Below, piece by piece: positions 7,901 through 17,164 of a stretch of 37,337 bases of DNA; positions within the stretch are counted from its first letter, which is position 1; every line of letters starts with the position of its first letter. The DNA is taken from NCBI GenBank assembly GCA_000173115.1, contig ABVW01000011.1, positions 1 through 37,337 of the forward strand. Direction: 5' to 3'. Position numbers and translations under genes: made by a program. A model generated the notes under the pieces. It was not told the DNA's origin. It made no database searches and saw nothing but the letters and a program-made list of their open reading frames with translations. This DNA comes from Flavobacteria bacterium MS024-3C. GTDB lineage: Bacteria; Bacteroidota; Bacteroidia; Flavobacteriales; Flavobacteriaceae.

Positions 7901-10900
7901 AATGGCAATTCTACCTGATAGAAATTTTCTGAAAAATCCGTTCCCATTCTCAAAAAACCCACCATTGGCTGTTCGGCAATTGAGAAATCTGTCTCAACAA
8001 TCTGCTCCGCATGCATGAACATCTTCAATCTTTTATATTGACGCAGGTCAAATTGGGTGTTTTTAAACACCCCTCTTGCGTCTTGTGGCGCCAACTGTTT
8101 CACCACCAATGACAAGGACTGTTCGTTTTGCCTGATTATAGTGTTGTTGTTATTGAGCTGCTCCCTCAGTACTCCAGGCGGTAAGGCATATGCAATGGGT
8201 ACTCTAGTACTATTTTCCTCCACATTAACCGTATTCACCTCTAATTGGGTGCCAATCTCTAGAGGGGTGTTTAAAGGATCTGTTTGTAGCGCCCCTTGAT
8301 ACACCCGCCAATCTCCTCTGACCAAATCCAAACTGGCAAAGCGCAACAATACTGGGGCTGAGAAATTGGTCAAATACATACGAATAAAACTCATGGACCT
8401 AAAATCTGCAATCCCTCCTACAGCGTTGGTAAAGTTGCTGAGTGGCACCTTGTACTGGATCCACCTTGTAGGCAATTGTTGGCCATTGGGAAGTTTAGGA
8501 CTCAGGCCTTCCTTAATATCTGTCACAAAAGGATCATTTATATCCGTACCAGGTTTAATGGTAATTCTATACTCGTAATAACTGTTCACGGTATTCATGG
8601 TCAAATCCCGATCAATATCTTCCACATCCGGAAGGGTAGTAGACCCTCTTTTGGTATTGGTTACAGCTACGGGTGCGTTGCCCTGTGGATTGTTAAAATC
8701 TAGGTATCGCTCTGTTATACTTCCCTGCCTGTCTAAATAATACCTAAAATTATCTCCAGCTGGATCTTCCCCAGAATTATTTGTATACACGGCCCTTTCC
8801 TCTTGATCGCTAAGTCCGTCCAGACCAATATCTTGTTGGGTGCGGTGCTCAGCATTGGCGTCAAAAGCATAGACCAAGGATTGGGTCGCTGGAACTTTTC
8901 CCCAAGAAGAAGGGGCCACAAGGGCTTCTTGCCCTTCCAAAGGCAATCCGTTTTCATACTGCTTGCGGCCGTCTTTTAAAATGTCTTCTGAAATATTTCC
9001 GATATTCAATACCAGTTCGCCTCCATCACTCCCCACACCGTCTAGATACGGATCCATGACCCAGAACTGAACGAATTCAATATTGGCTTGTTCAAAATTT
9101 GTGGTGGTTAGTGGCCTCATAATGCCACCCCATTTCTGACTTTCCGAAAGGGCATTAAAATTGCCATTATTGTTATAAGGTCCTTTATTCTGCGGATAAT
9201 AAGCCAAATCAAGGGTTGGATTTACTGTGGTTTGCCCCTGGGCAATGTCTGTTTGAGGAAATACCTCATCAATGAAAATACGCCTACTTGCTTGGGTAGA
9301 AATATCGTTATTATTCACTCCGGAAGGCCGTTGAAAGGTGTAAAAAATAGGATCAATGGTGTACCATGCCAATTTACCCCTGCCGTAACCATTCCTGAGG
9401 TTTTGAGGATCTTCAGGTGTAGCTCCGTATAAATTAGCACCGTCTGGTGCAAACTCTAAAGGCGTACTAGCCAGTGACCAACCCAAAGCGCTTCTAATAT
9501 CTATTAATGATTGTGCTCCCTCAAAATCATCTAAATAAGTGGTTGTCTCTCCCCTGAAATCTGCATTTCTTGGTGCTCCAGGCGCTAAAAAGGCTACTTC
9601 TCCCCTAAGCGAAAGCATAGAAGGCACGGCTGTTTTTACATTGGGTAGGTAATTGGCCCAACGGGTCAGAAATGGAAGTGAGGTGGTTAAATTGGTGTTG
9701 AAACCAAAAATGGTGTTGTTTACTGCTTCTGTACCGTAATTGGATTTCTGTGTGAGTGGGCGCTCATTGAGATTTAATAATGTTCCCCCTAAGGTGAAAT
9801 TGTCTGAAAACTGGTGCATGACATTCACTCCAGTAAAACGCCTATTCTGTTGGCCAAACACCGCGTTGTCTTCTACTGAAATTTCAATGGGTACATTAGA
9901 AGCCTGTAAACTTGGATCCAATAGTTGTACAGAACCTGCAGTGTAATTCACCGTATAATCTATGCCTTCTTGAAGCAGTCTGCCCCCCGCAGTAACTCGA
10001 ACTGAGCCTCTAGGTACGTTCAAAGCGCCAATGGGAATACCATTAAAACCAGCTGATTTAAATTGTCCTTTTAAAATAAATTTGTTCTTCTCTGGCTGCT
10101 GTAATGCAGCAGCCTTTGTACCCTTATACAAAGATCTAAATACGTATTTTTTTTGATGTGCTGTGAAATTTTCTTCTCCCAGAGCGTCGTAATCTCCACC
10201 ACCTAAAACCTTAAACAAGTGATTCCCAAAAGGCTCTACTGTGGTAAAAATAATATTCCCGTTTTCTGTATTGACTGTCTTTCCTGGCAAGAAATCAAAG
10301 AAACCATCACCACCCTCCTGCACATCTTGGTAGGCGTTTAACCGGTCTAAATTAAAGACCTCTAATAAAATTCTCTCGTTTAATGGCTTGGGAGTCTGTG
10401 GCCAATTTGGGGCATTGTCTACTGGGGTAATATAGTTTCTTGGGCTTGGGTCTGCATAGATAATATTGAACCTAAAATCCTCTTGACTCAAAGAATATGC
10501 GCCTACCGGATAAATATTTTTCATCATTAGGTCCCAAATAGGATCCTTTACTTGTGTAATATTACTTTTCAGCAATTTTACCACAAGGGCATTGTTTATA
10601 ATGGGTTCATTGATGGTTGCATTACTACTTGCAGAAACCCCTCCATTAGCAAATTCTCCCACTTGATAGACTTTTCCTAAATAGGTATATTGAAAAGCCA
10701 CCCCCAAAACCTCATCCGAAGACAGTTGCTGGTTCAGTGAAATATATCCCAAACTGGGATGAAAAGTAAAATCCCTTTGTTCGTCTAATTTTCTAGCATT
10801 TTCTAAAATAGCATAATCAAAACCCTGATTGGCCTTATAAGCTGGAATATCGAAACCTGCCTCTACAGTGGCTATTTCCCGAATATTATTGTTCAAAAAC

Positions 10901-12312
10901 CCACCTCTACCCATACTTTCAGGGTTTAAGGCATTTTTCTCATTAGAGGGCAACAAGCTCGCTTCCGTAGTATAAATAAAGCCTGAAGCAGGCACACCCA
11001 AACGCCCCATTCTTGTTTTTTCTATAGCAGCTTCTCCTAAATCTTGAAGGGCCACTACATTTCTAATATTTTGTGTTTGTTGGGAGCGGTTGGTTACCCA
11101 AACTTCTATTCTGGTTATTTGCACCTGGCTGTTGACAAATGGGTAATCTGCTAATGCTTGGTCGTATTGGTCTCTAAAAAAATGGGACAAGAAAAAATGC
11201 TTGTCCTCTTCATAATCTAGTGCTGTTATGGAGAAATCTGTAAGGGTTCCGCCACCTCTAGCCATCACAGAACTATTTTGAGAGCGTTGTTCAGAGAGTA
11301 CTGCAGTAATTTGGGTGCGACCAAATTGTAACTGTGTCTTTACCCCAAAAAGACTTTGTGCTCCAGTAATTAAACTACTGTTGAGGGGCATATTCACATT
11401 ACCCACTTCAATATTCCTTAAAATATTGTCTGCGTTTGGATTAAAAAATTGGTCTTTGGCCGCATTGAGTGTATTAACCGCAGAGGGATCTTCGAGCAGT
11501 CCTTGGTTTTGGGCAGATTGAGCCAAGCCTCCTAGCCTTGTTTGTCCCAAGGTGTTTTTTGCATTGTCTAACAATTCATCTGGTGCAACACCCACCACGT
11601 CCTTCACTGTAGGAGGCACGTAGGCAATTTTAATCAGGTTTTGAAAATCAAAGGTAGCCTGAGTATCATAACTTGCATTCACTGAAAGCCGCTCTCCAAT
11701 TTTTCCCATTAGATTTAAACTAATCTGCTGCTCAAAATCAAAAGACAAATTGCTTCTGTTTCTTGGAGACAGTGCGGGATTGTCATTTTTCTGCCATAAA
11801 ATGCCCATATCTACTCCAACAGATCCTTGGGCGTCAAAGCTAATCTCGTCTCCCCCAAAAATAGTTTTTAGCAGGTCATTTTGCAGGCTAAATGTGGGCA
11901 AAAGGTTTCTAACAGATAAATCTGCCGCATTTTGATCTCCGCTCATAGCGGCTATTTTCTCCTTAAAATAGGCCTGAATATTTTCTTTTTCTACCATGGC
12001 CCAATAATCCTTTGGAGAAAGTACTAATGGAAGGTCAAATTGATAGCCAGACAGGCCACCTACAAGTTCATAGACTTGAAGGAGCTCGTTGTATTGGTAT
12101 TTGCTAATCAATGAAGCAGGCAAAGGCAACTGTAAGTTTCCTTTAGATTTAAATAGGGTACTGTCTTGAACAGCAATGGTGTCTATGGGAGTAAACGGCA
12201 GTGATTTTTTTTGGGCAAATAAGCCGTTTGTTTGAAAAAAAAGCAAACAAAAGAGCCCAAAAAAAATGGGCTTTATTTGTTTCAAATTCTTTTTTAAAAA
12301 ATAGGTCTTCAA
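4975..12312 (-). CDS. sprA: Cell-surface protein SprA, type IX secretion translocon / gliding motility
   Basis: About 2,445 residues, the size of flavobacterial SprA (roughly 2,400), the giant outer-membrane beta-barrel through which type IX secretion substrates leave the periplasm; in gliding species it is needed for motility. An N-terminal signal peptide (a lysine-rich start, then a hydrophobic core at about 15-33 ending LFAQ) precedes a long region rich in beta-strand patterns, with many Asn/Gln/aromatic residues, and a C-terminal barrel strand ending SLRYNFGN. The reading frame is intact. The start is unusual: the codon at 12312 is TTG, the first in-frame ATG is codon 106, and a second TTG exists at codon 10. 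It begins 5 bases after the ruvA stop in a maeB-ruvA-sprA block. No cargo proteins or other T9SS genes are in the window. Confidence 0.96.
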   Translation of the reverse strand: MKTYFLKKNLKQIKPIFFGLFCLLFFQTNGLFAQKKSLPFTPIDTIAVQDSTLFKSKGNLQLPLPASLISKYQYNELLQVYELVGGLSGYQFDLPLVLSPKDYWAMVEKENIQAYFKEKIAAMSGDQNAADLSVRNLLPTFSLQNDLLKTIFGGDEISFDAQGSVGVDMGILWQKNDNPALSPRNRSNLSFDFEQQISLNLMGKIGERLSVNASYDTQATFDFQNLIKIAYVPPTVKDVVGVAPDELLDNAKNTLGQTRLGGLAQSAQNQGLLEDPSAVNTLNAAKDQFFNPNADNILRNIEVGNVNMPLNSSLITGAQSLFGVKTQLQFGRTQITAVLSEQRSQNSSVMARGGGTLTDFSITALDYEEDKHFFLSHFFRDQYDQALADYPFVNSQVQITRIEVWVTNRSQQTQNIRNVVALQDLGEAAIEKTRMGRLGVPASGFIYTTEASLLPSNEKNALNPESMGRGGFLNNNIREIATVEAGFDIPAYKANQGFDYAILENARKLDEQRDFTFHPSLGYISLNQQLSSDEVLGVAFQYTYLGKVYQVGEFANGGVSASSNATINEPIINNALVVKLLKSNITQVKDPIWDLMMKNIYPVGAYSLSQEDFRFNIIYADPSPRNYITPVDNAPNWPQTPKPLNERILLEVFNLDRLNAYQDVQEGGDGFFDFLPGKTVNTENGNIIFTTVEPFGNHLFKVLGGGDYDALGEENFTAHQKKYVFRSLYKGTKAAALQQPEKNKFILKGQFKSAGFNGIPIGALNVPRGSVRVTAGGRLLQEGIDYTVNYTAGSVQLLDPSLQASNVPIEISVEDNAVFGQQNRRFTGVNVMHQFSDNFTLGGTLLNLNERPLTQKSNYGTEAVNNTIFGFNTNLTTSLPFLTRWANYLPNVKTAVPSMLSLRGEVAFLAPGAPRNADFRGETTTYLDDFEGAQSLIDIRSALGWSLASTPLEFAPDGANLYGATPEDPQNLRNGYGRGKLAWYTIDPIFYTFQRPSGVNNNDISTQASRRIFIDEVFPQTDIAQGQTTVNPTLDLAYYPQNKGPYNNNGNFNALSESQKWGGIMRPLTTTNFEQANIEFVQFWVMDPYLDGVGSDGGELVLNIGNISEDILKDGRKQYENGLPLEGQEALVAPSSWGKVPATQSLVYAFDANAEHRTQQDIGLDGLSDQEERAVYTNNSGEDPAGDNFRYYLDRQGSITERYLDFNNPQGNAPVAVTNTKRGSTTLPDVEDIDRDLTMNTVNSYYEYRITIKPGTDINDPFVTDIKEGLSPKLPNGQQLPTRWIQYKVPLSNFTNAVGGIADFRSMSFIRMYLTNFSAPVLLRFASLDLVRGDWRVYQGALQTDPLNTPLEIGTQLEVNTVNVEENSTRVPIAYALPPGVLREQLNNNNTIIRQNEQSLSLVVKQLAPQDARGVFKNTQFDLRQYKRLKMFMHAEQIVETDFSIAEQPMVGFLRMGTDFSENFYQVELPLSFTPHGSSSPEEVWPSANELDIPVDVLAQIKSLGIANQSLNQLTYYDYIGGSLVAVDALAPRTAGVLRIGIKGNPSLGNLRGIMVGVKNVSNKAQRAEVWFNELRLAGLDNQGGWAAIAALDANIADLVSISANGATSSSGFGALDQMPNERAREDALSYDLVTQINVGKLLPEDWGVQLPLNYGISETKSSPEFDPVYEDLKLEDRIAASANGQIAKVIAQQAETYTKRTSLSMLGVRKNSIAQENTPKRFYSLDNFTLNYAYNHTEHRDFEIQKLEDQQLKTGFVYGHNFKPLVLAPLAKKDSILTSRYWKWLKDVNLNLLPNSFSVNATIDRSFSQQQFREVRSGGEDLLALPFLQQRNYLFNWQYAINQNVTKSLRLNLTAASNNIVRNYFNELDNEQSGINEDHAIWDGFFDYGESNRFVQELQLNYELPFAKFPFLNFINAQYSYTANFEWQRGGEALRQVSGEEMNTVQNGNTHNITAGLGMQRLYQFLGLNGQKKTNNTSRSQNPFDTNATSRPPADATNFFLNLATMVKRVTFNYAENNGKFLPGFTQRIGFLGTNRPSVGFIFGSQSEVRFNAARRGWLTTFENFNEPFLSTHNSQIKLNATAQPIPDLTIDLFADKQYTSNLRETFRIDQSDAITFNYESLLGNTQGNFSMSTLMIKTFFSSGTQELSENFESFKSNRLTIANRLSAARPELPADLDANGFPQSYGKTSQQVLLASFIAAYTGVSPDKVGLSAFDKTPIPNWNMKYTGLMRLDWFKDHFTRFTISHGYRAAYSVNSYATNLEKENSTFNPETLDVRPDYIFNNLVLNDEFNPLVRIDFESKNNLSMLFEMKMDRALSMSFDNNLLTEIQGKEFTLGLGYRIKDVQFVTNIGGAKQRLKSDLNIKADLSLRDNYTLIRNLELDNTQVSAGQYFLSAKLRAEYALSQNLNALFFYDFTFSKYAVSTAFPQSLINTGISLRYNFGN

Positions 12313-12317
12313 AAGTG

Positions 12318-12899
12318 TTACAAACCTTTTAGTGTCTGCTTAATAATATCTTCTACTGAGAGGCTTGGGCTTGCTTTTAAAATTTTCTCTACCATCTTTT
12401 CAGATTGCTTTCTAGCAAAGCCAAGTACTTCCAATGCAGATAACGCTTCTTCTTTATTTGTATTGTCTAAAGGAGTAGAAAGTTCTTCTAAATCGTAAAT
12501 TTTAAGGATTTTATCTTTGAGTTCAATAATAACACGCTGGGCTGTTTTTAGTCCAATTCCTTTAACAGATTGTATGGTTCCTACATTACTTGCTGCTATG
12601 GCGTCTCTCAATTCCTCTGGTGACAATGATGAAAGCATGGTTCTGGCTGTATTGGCCCCAATTCCTGAGACGGAGATAAGTAACCTAAAAATAGCCCGTT
12701 CAGAAACTTCCATAAAACCATAGAGGCTGTGGCTGTCTTCTTTAACCTGTAAATGGGTGTAAATAGACACCGCTTCCTCAGAAGGCAACAAGGAATAGGT
12801 ATGTAGTGAAATATGAACCAAATAGCCTACACCACCACATTCCACCACAATTTCTGTGGGATTTTTTTCAACTAATTTACCCCTGAGGTGTGTGATCAT
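12318..12899 (-). CDS. ruvA: Holliday junction branch migration protein RuvA
   Basis: 193 residues, normal family length. The N-terminal OB-fold (MITHLRGKL...) is followed by two helix-hairpin-helix motifs, VSGIGANTAR (about 77-86) and VKGIGLKTAQRVIIELKDK (about 112-130), and a C-terminal three-helix domain (about 145-193) that contacts RuvB. RuvA tetramers bind four-way DNA junctions and load the RuvB motor. It starts 3 bases after the maeB stop and ends 5 bases before sprA, so it lies inside a compact co-transcribed block. ruvB is not adjacent but about 5.3 kb upstream (18166-19188), in a different cluster. Confidence 0.97.
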   Translation of the reverse strand: MITHLRGKLVEKNPTEIVVECGGVGYLVHISLHTYSLLPSEEAVSIYTHLQVKEDSHSLYGFMEVSERAIFRLLISVSGIGANTARTMLSSLSPEELRDAIAASNVGTIQSVKGIGLKTAQRVIIELKDKILKIYDLEELSTPLDNTNKEEALSALEVLGFARKQSEKMVEKILKASPSLSVEDIIKQTLKGL

Positions 12900-12902
12900 C
12901 TG

Positions 12903-15200
12903 TTACGATTTAGCCATTTTAGCACGCTTTCTTTTTTCCCTTTCTTGGGCATCTATTACAGCTACCGCAGCCATATTGACAATTTCGTCTACACTAGCGC
13001 CCAATTGCAAAATATGGACAGATTTCCTTAACCCCATCATGATAGGCCCTATAGAGTCTGCACCATTGAGTTCTTTCATGAGTTTGTAGGTAATATTTGC
13101 AGATTCTAGGTTTGGAAAAATTAAGGTATTCACTTTTTTCCCTGCCAATTTAGAGAAAGGAAATTTCTCTTGGTGCAACACTTTGTTCAGCGCAAAATCC
13201 ATTTGCACCTCCCCATCTGCTATTAAGTCTGGACTCTCCGTATGTAAAATACGCACTGCCTGCTTTACTTTATTTGCATTGGGGTGTGAAGAAGAACCAA
13301 AATTGGCGTAAGACAGTAAGGCTGTGACAGATTCAAAACCAAAAGTCTTGGCCACATTGGCCGTCATTTGAGCAATCTCCGCTATGGTTTCTGCAGAAGG
13401 ATCTATATTAATGGAGGTATCTGATAAGAACATTGGTCCTCGCTCCGTAATCATAATATTGGTCGTAGCTACACGTTTCACGTTATTGGCCCTACCAATG
13501 ACCTCAAGGATTGGTTTTACAACGGTCGGATACGCCCTTGAATACCCTGAAATCATTCCGTCTGCATCTCCCATTAGCACCATCATAGCGCTAAAATAAT
13601 TGCGCTCACGCATTTTAATTTCTGCCTGATACTGGGTTACCCCTGTCCTTCTTCTCTGTTCCCAATAAGAGGTAGCATAAGCATTTCGCTGAGCACGGGT
13701 AGCATTATCAGTAGGATCTATGATGTCTAAATCTGCCTCAAATTCAATCTCTGCTTTTAATTCTTCTATAATGGCTTTGTTACCCAAAAGAATTGGAATA
13801 GCAATCCCTTCATCATAGACAATTTGAGCCGCTTTTAATACGTCTAAATGATCGGCTTCAGCAAAAACAATTTTCTTAGCGTTCATTTTAGCCCTTGTAT
13901 GTAGGAGACGCACTATTTTGTTGTCATTCCCAGAGCGTTGCATAAGGGCCTCTTTGTATTTATCCCAATCTTCAATGGGCTCTTTAGCCACACCACTCTC
14001 CATAGCTGCTCTAGCAATGGCAGGAGGGATTTCAGAAATAAGCCTTGGATCAAAAGGCTTTGGAATAATATATTCTCTACTAAAAGCCAATCTAGTTTCT
14101 CCATAAGCAATATTAACTTGCTCTGGAACAGGTTCTTTAGCCAAATCTGCCAAAGCTTTCACTGCAGCCATTTTCATAGCCTCATTAATTTTTGTAGCAC
14201 GAACATCTAAAGCGCCTCTAAATATAAATGGGAAACCCAATACATTATTCACTTGATTGGGATGGTCCGAACGACCAGTGGCCATAATAATATCTTTTCT
14301 GGTATCCATAGCCAATTTGTAATCAATCTCAGGATCTGGATTGGCCATAGCAAAGACAATAGGGTTGTCTGCCATGGAAGTAAGCATAGACGGGGTCACA
14401 ATGTCTGCCACAGATAGTCCCACAAAAACGTCTGCATTTTCCATAGCTTCATCCAAGGTGTCTATCTTTCTTGCTGTAGCAAACTCCTCTTTCTCTGAGG
14501 ACAAATTAGGCCTGTCTTTTCTGATCACGCCTTTACTGTCTAACATGACAATGTTTTCTGCTTTTGCACCAAAGGCTTTATATAGTTTTGTGCAAGATAC
14601 TGCCGCAGCTCCAGCACCACTGATCACAATACGCACCTTATCAATAGACTTCTCCGCCAAATCTAAAGCGTTTAGAAGTGCCGCTGCAGAGATTATAGCC
14701 GTCCCATGTTGGTCGTCATGCATGACAGGAATATCTAATTCTTCCTTTAACCTTCTTTCAATTTCAAAAGCTTCGGGAGCTTTAATATCTTCTAAGTTAA
14801 TTCCACCAAAAGTAGGCGCAATGGTTTTAACTGTTTGAATAAAAGTCTCTATGTCCTTAGTGTCTAATTCTATATCTATACTGTCAATGTCTGCAAAAAT
14901 CTTAAATAGCAAACACTTCCCTTCCATCACTGGCTTGGACGCCATAGGCCCTATATCTCCTAAACCAAGTACCGCTGTTCCATTGGTAATAACAGCTACC
15001 AAATTACCTTTGGCAGTGTACTTATAAACATTTTCAGGATCTTTCTCTATTTCTAGACAAGGCGCTGCTACGCCTGGAGAGTAGGCTAAGGCCAAATCTC
15101 TTTGAGTAGCGTAAGGTTTAGTAGGAACAATCTTAATCTTTCCAGGTTGAGGCTTGGCATGATACACCAATGCTTCTCTCCTAATTTTTTGTTTGCTCAT
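12903..15200 (-). CDS. maeB: NADP-dependent malic enzyme with C-terminal phosphotransacetylase-like domain
   Basis: 765 residues, the length of MaeB-type hybrid malic enzymes. The N-terminal malic enzyme part (about 1-420) carries [12 protein letters not shown], the metal/substrate motif DDQHGTA and a Rossmann nucleotide site [12 protein letters not shown]. The C-terminal part (about 430-765) resembles phosphate acetyltransferase; in MaeB proteins it is regulatory rather than catalytic. The reaction is oxidative decarboxylation of malate to pyruvate with NADP reduction, supplying pyruvate and NADPH. The ATG at 15200 is about 19 bases after a TACCTTTG box, and ruvA and sprA follow with almost no spacing, so this appears to be the promoter-proximal gene of the block. 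Cofactor preference is inferred from the family. Confidence 0.95.
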   Translation of the reverse strand: MSKQKIRREALVYHAKPQPGKIKIVPTKPYATQRDLALAYSPGVAAPCLEIEKDPENVYKYTAKGNLVAVITNGTAVLGLGDIGPMASKPVMEGKCLLFKIFADIDSIDIELDTKDIETFIQTVKTIAPTFGGINLEDIKAPEAFEIERRLKEELDIPVMHDDQHGTAIISAAALLNALDLAEKSIDKVRIVISGAGAAAVSCTKLYKAFGAKAENIVMLDSKGVIRKDRPNLSSEKEEFATARKIDTLDEAMENADVFVGLSVADIVTPSMLTSMADNPIVFAMANPDPEIDYKLAMDTRKDIIMATGRSDHPNQVNNVLGFPFIFRGALDVRATKINEAMKMAAVKALADLAKEPVPEQVNIAYGETRLAFSREYIIPKPFDPRLISEIPPAIARAAMESGVAKEPIEDWDKYKEALMQRSGNDNKIVRLLHTRAKMNAKKIVFAEADHLDVLKAAQIVYDEGIAIPILLGNKAIIEELKAEIEFEADLDIIDPTDNATRAQRNAYATSYWEQRRRTGVTQYQAEIKMRERNYFSAMMVLMGDADGMISGYSRAYPTVVKPILEVIGRANNVKRVATTNIMITERGPMFLSDTSINIDPSAETIAEIAQMTANVAKTFGFESVTALLSYANFGSSSHPNANKVKQAVRILHTESPDLIADGEVQMDFALNKVLHQEKFPFSKLAGKKVNTLIFPNLESANITYKLMKELNGADSIGPIMMGLRKSVHILQLGASVDEIVNMAAVAVIDAQEREKRKRAKMAKS

Positions 15201-15218
15201 AGTGGCTTATTTATCCCA

Positions 15219-15226
15219 CAAAGGTA
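15219..15226 (-). promoter_or_regulatory. Probable -7 box for the maeB-ruvA-sprA block
   Basis: TACCTTTG on the minus strand matches TAnnTTTG and lies 18 bases before the maeB ATG. No good TTG is found 19-20 bases further upstream (the expected place reads ATG/TGA), so this is a half-match. The upstream flank overlaps the terminator region of the preceding symporter gene. Confidence 0.5.
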
Positions 15227-15255
15227 AGGGTATTATTCGTGAATTATCATTGAAA

Positions 15256-15286
15256 AAGGATGCAACTTATGACAAATTGCATCCTT
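15256..15286 (-). terminator. Rho-independent terminator after the SSS symporter gene
   Basis: Perfect 10-bp stem AAGGATGCAA/TTGCATCCTT with an 11-base loop. On the minus strand it continues into a run of T (complement of 15253-15257). It is 25 bases beyond the symporter stop and 30 bases before the maeB -7 box. Confidence 0.82.
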
Positions 15287-15311
15287 CTTTAGTTTGTGTT
15301 TATAGCTATAT

Positions 15312-17027
15312 TTACCAGAAAAAACCAACAAGAATAGTGGTTGCAATCAGTAAAATAATAGAAAGTATTCTGTAATTTTTAAACCAAGGCAAAGCCTTCA
15401 GTTCAATAGTTTCAGCGGTATAAATGGCTTTTTTGTAAGTATAGTCTGCCACTTTTTGGGCCTCTGGCAATCCGGTGGCTAAGCTCACCACAATATGAAC
15501 AACAACAGCAATGACAAACAATAGATTGGCTTTTGCCAGGAAATGAAATTCATTTAATGAGGGCACTAAATCAATTGAGGCAGAAACAATCATGAAAATA
15601 GCAAATGCACCTCCAGCCATAAGACTGGCAAAAGCACCATGTGCATTGGCACGTTTCCAGAATAAACCCAACACAAATGCAGCCACTACAGGTGGAGAAG
15701 TAAAGGCAATCACCAATTGCAAATAGCCCCATAAAGAATCACTTACTTTCTCAATAAAAGGCACCCAAGCAGAGGCTAAGACTACAAGAACTAGCGTAGC
15801 TATCTGACCCACTCTGACCAATTGTTTGGAGGTGAGTTCTGGTCTAAACTGCTTTACAAAGTCCATTGTAATTAAGGTAGAAGCTGAGTTGAACGTAGCA
15901 GAAACACTAGACATCATGGCTGCCAATAAACCAGCTACAACCAATCCTAAAACACCTGTAGGTAATAATTTAAACAACAACACAGGATAGGTCAGGTTAG
16001 GACAATCAGATAAATTTGCGCAAATACCGTCGCCCACTGGGTAATTTAATGAAGAAATATCTAAGTCATTAAAAAGTAACAGCGCCAATACTCCAGGCAC
16101 TATCATGATAAAAATAACTGGTAATTTTAAAAGGCCCGCAAACAAGGCGCCCCATCTTCCGTGATTCAGGTTTTTTGCACCCAGCACCCTTTGTACCATA
16201 AACTGGTTGTTGGCCCAGAAATAGAATCCTAACAAAGGTACTCCTGTGAGTAGTCCCCACCAAGGCATAAAGTCGTCATTATTGGGACGTACTAAACTAA
16301 AGACCTCTCCACTATTGGCAGGAATAAATTTACCTTCCGCCAAACGGTTTCCAAAATTAACCTCTCCCGCGGCAAGCATATTGTCTAACTGAGACATCAT
16401 GGCGTCCCAACCCCCTCCGAGTTCTTCGAAAGCAAAGAAAGTCAATAAACAGGATCCTATAACCAACAAAACGGCTTGAATAACCTCCGTTTGAATTACA
16501 GAATTTAAGCCTCCAGGTATGGTATATGCTGCTGCTGCAACAGCAAGTATAATGATAATAATAGTCGAGCTCACTTCAGGAAATAACAACTTTAGTACTA
16601 TGCTACCTACATATAATCCAGCAGCTGTGTCTACCATAACATTTCCAAGGATGGTAATAAAAGAAAAATAATACCTGGATTTTTTATCATACCTGCGCTC
16701 TAAAAATTCTGGCATGGTATACACCCCAGATCTAATGTAAAAAGGCAAAAAGAATATGGCAAAGAAAATGAGCACTACCACTGCATACCACTCATAGTTG
16801 TATACATTTATATTGGTCTGAAAGGCATCTGAAGCCAAACCTACCAAAGTAGAACTAGATATATTGGCAGAAAATAAAGCGATCCCTACAATAGGCCATG
16901 TCATGGTTCTACCCCCTAAAAAATAGTCTTCTGAACTACTTCGCTTAGATTTAGAGATTCCGTAAATTACAATTCCCAATAGATATACAAGTATCACTGC
17001 AATATCTAACGTAGCTAATTCATTCAT
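15312..17027 (-). CDS. Sodium:solute symporter (SSS family, sugar-transporter-like)
   Basis: 571 residues from the ATG at 17027, with about 13-14 hydrophobic helices across the length. Family features include DYFLGGRTMTWPIVGIAL near residue 34 and a SANISSSTLVGLAS segment in the first core helix. These resemble bacterial SGLT-like symporters, which import a sugar or similar solute with sodium. The frame is open to a GTG at 17051, but the ATG at 17027 gives a normal N-terminus just before the first helix. A TATATTTG box lies about 67 bases upstream, and a strong terminator follows the gene. It appears monocistronic. The substrate cannot be named from sequence. Confidence 0.88.
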   Translation of the reverse strand: MNELATLDIAVILVYLLGIVIYGISKSKRSSSEDYFLGGRTMTWPIVGIALFSANISSSTLVGLASDAFQTNINVYNYEWYAVVVLIFFAIFFLPFYIRSGVYTMPEFLERRYDKKSRYYFSFITILGNVMVDTAAGLYVGSIVLKLLFPEVSSTIIIIILAVAAAAYTIPGGLNSVIQTEVIQAVLLVIGSCLLTFFAFEELGGGWDAMMSQLDNMLAAGEVNFGNRLAEGKFIPANSGEVFSLVRPNNDDFMPWWGLLTGVPLLGFYFWANNQFMVQRVLGAKNLNHGRWGALFAGLLKLPVIFIMIVPGVLALLLFNDLDISSLNYPVGDGICANLSDCPNLTYPVLLFKLLPTGVLGLVVAGLLAAMMSSVSATFNSASTLITMDFVKQFRPELTSKQLVRVGQIATLVLVVLASAWVPFIEKVSDSLWGYLQLVIAFTSPPVVAAFVLGLFWKRANAHGAFASLMAGGAFAIFMIVSASIDLVPSLNEFHFLAKANLLFVIAVVVHIVVSLATGLPEAQKVADYTYKKAIYTAETIELKALPWFKNYRILSIILLIATTILVGFFW

Positions 17028-17093
17028 AAAATTTATCGCTTTTAAAAACACATAGCTGGTAAGCTTTTTTGTGTGTATTGTTTAGGTTAATTC

Positions 17094-17101
17094 CAAATAT
17101 A
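17094..17101 (-). promoter_or_regulatory. Possible -7 box for the SSS symporter gene
   Basis: TATATTTG on the minus strand matches TAnnTTTG. The nearest TTG upstream (complement of 17118-17120) is only 16 bases away instead of 19-20, so the match is partial. The leader would be about 60 bases to the ATG at 17027. Confidence 0.45.
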
Positions 17102-17164
17102 TTAAGAAAATGTTAATCAATTGAAATAAAATCTTGCTTTAAGAAAAAAATCAACCCAACGAAT

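Noticed and set aside
14341-14838. Plus-strand open frame of 165 codons opposite maeB
   Set aside because: Antisense shadow of conserved malic enzyme sequence; no signal or domain recognised, no promoter box.
17125-17155. Possible terminator after queG
   Set aside because: Only a 4-bp TCTT/AAGA stem is present before the T-rich stretch; not convincing.
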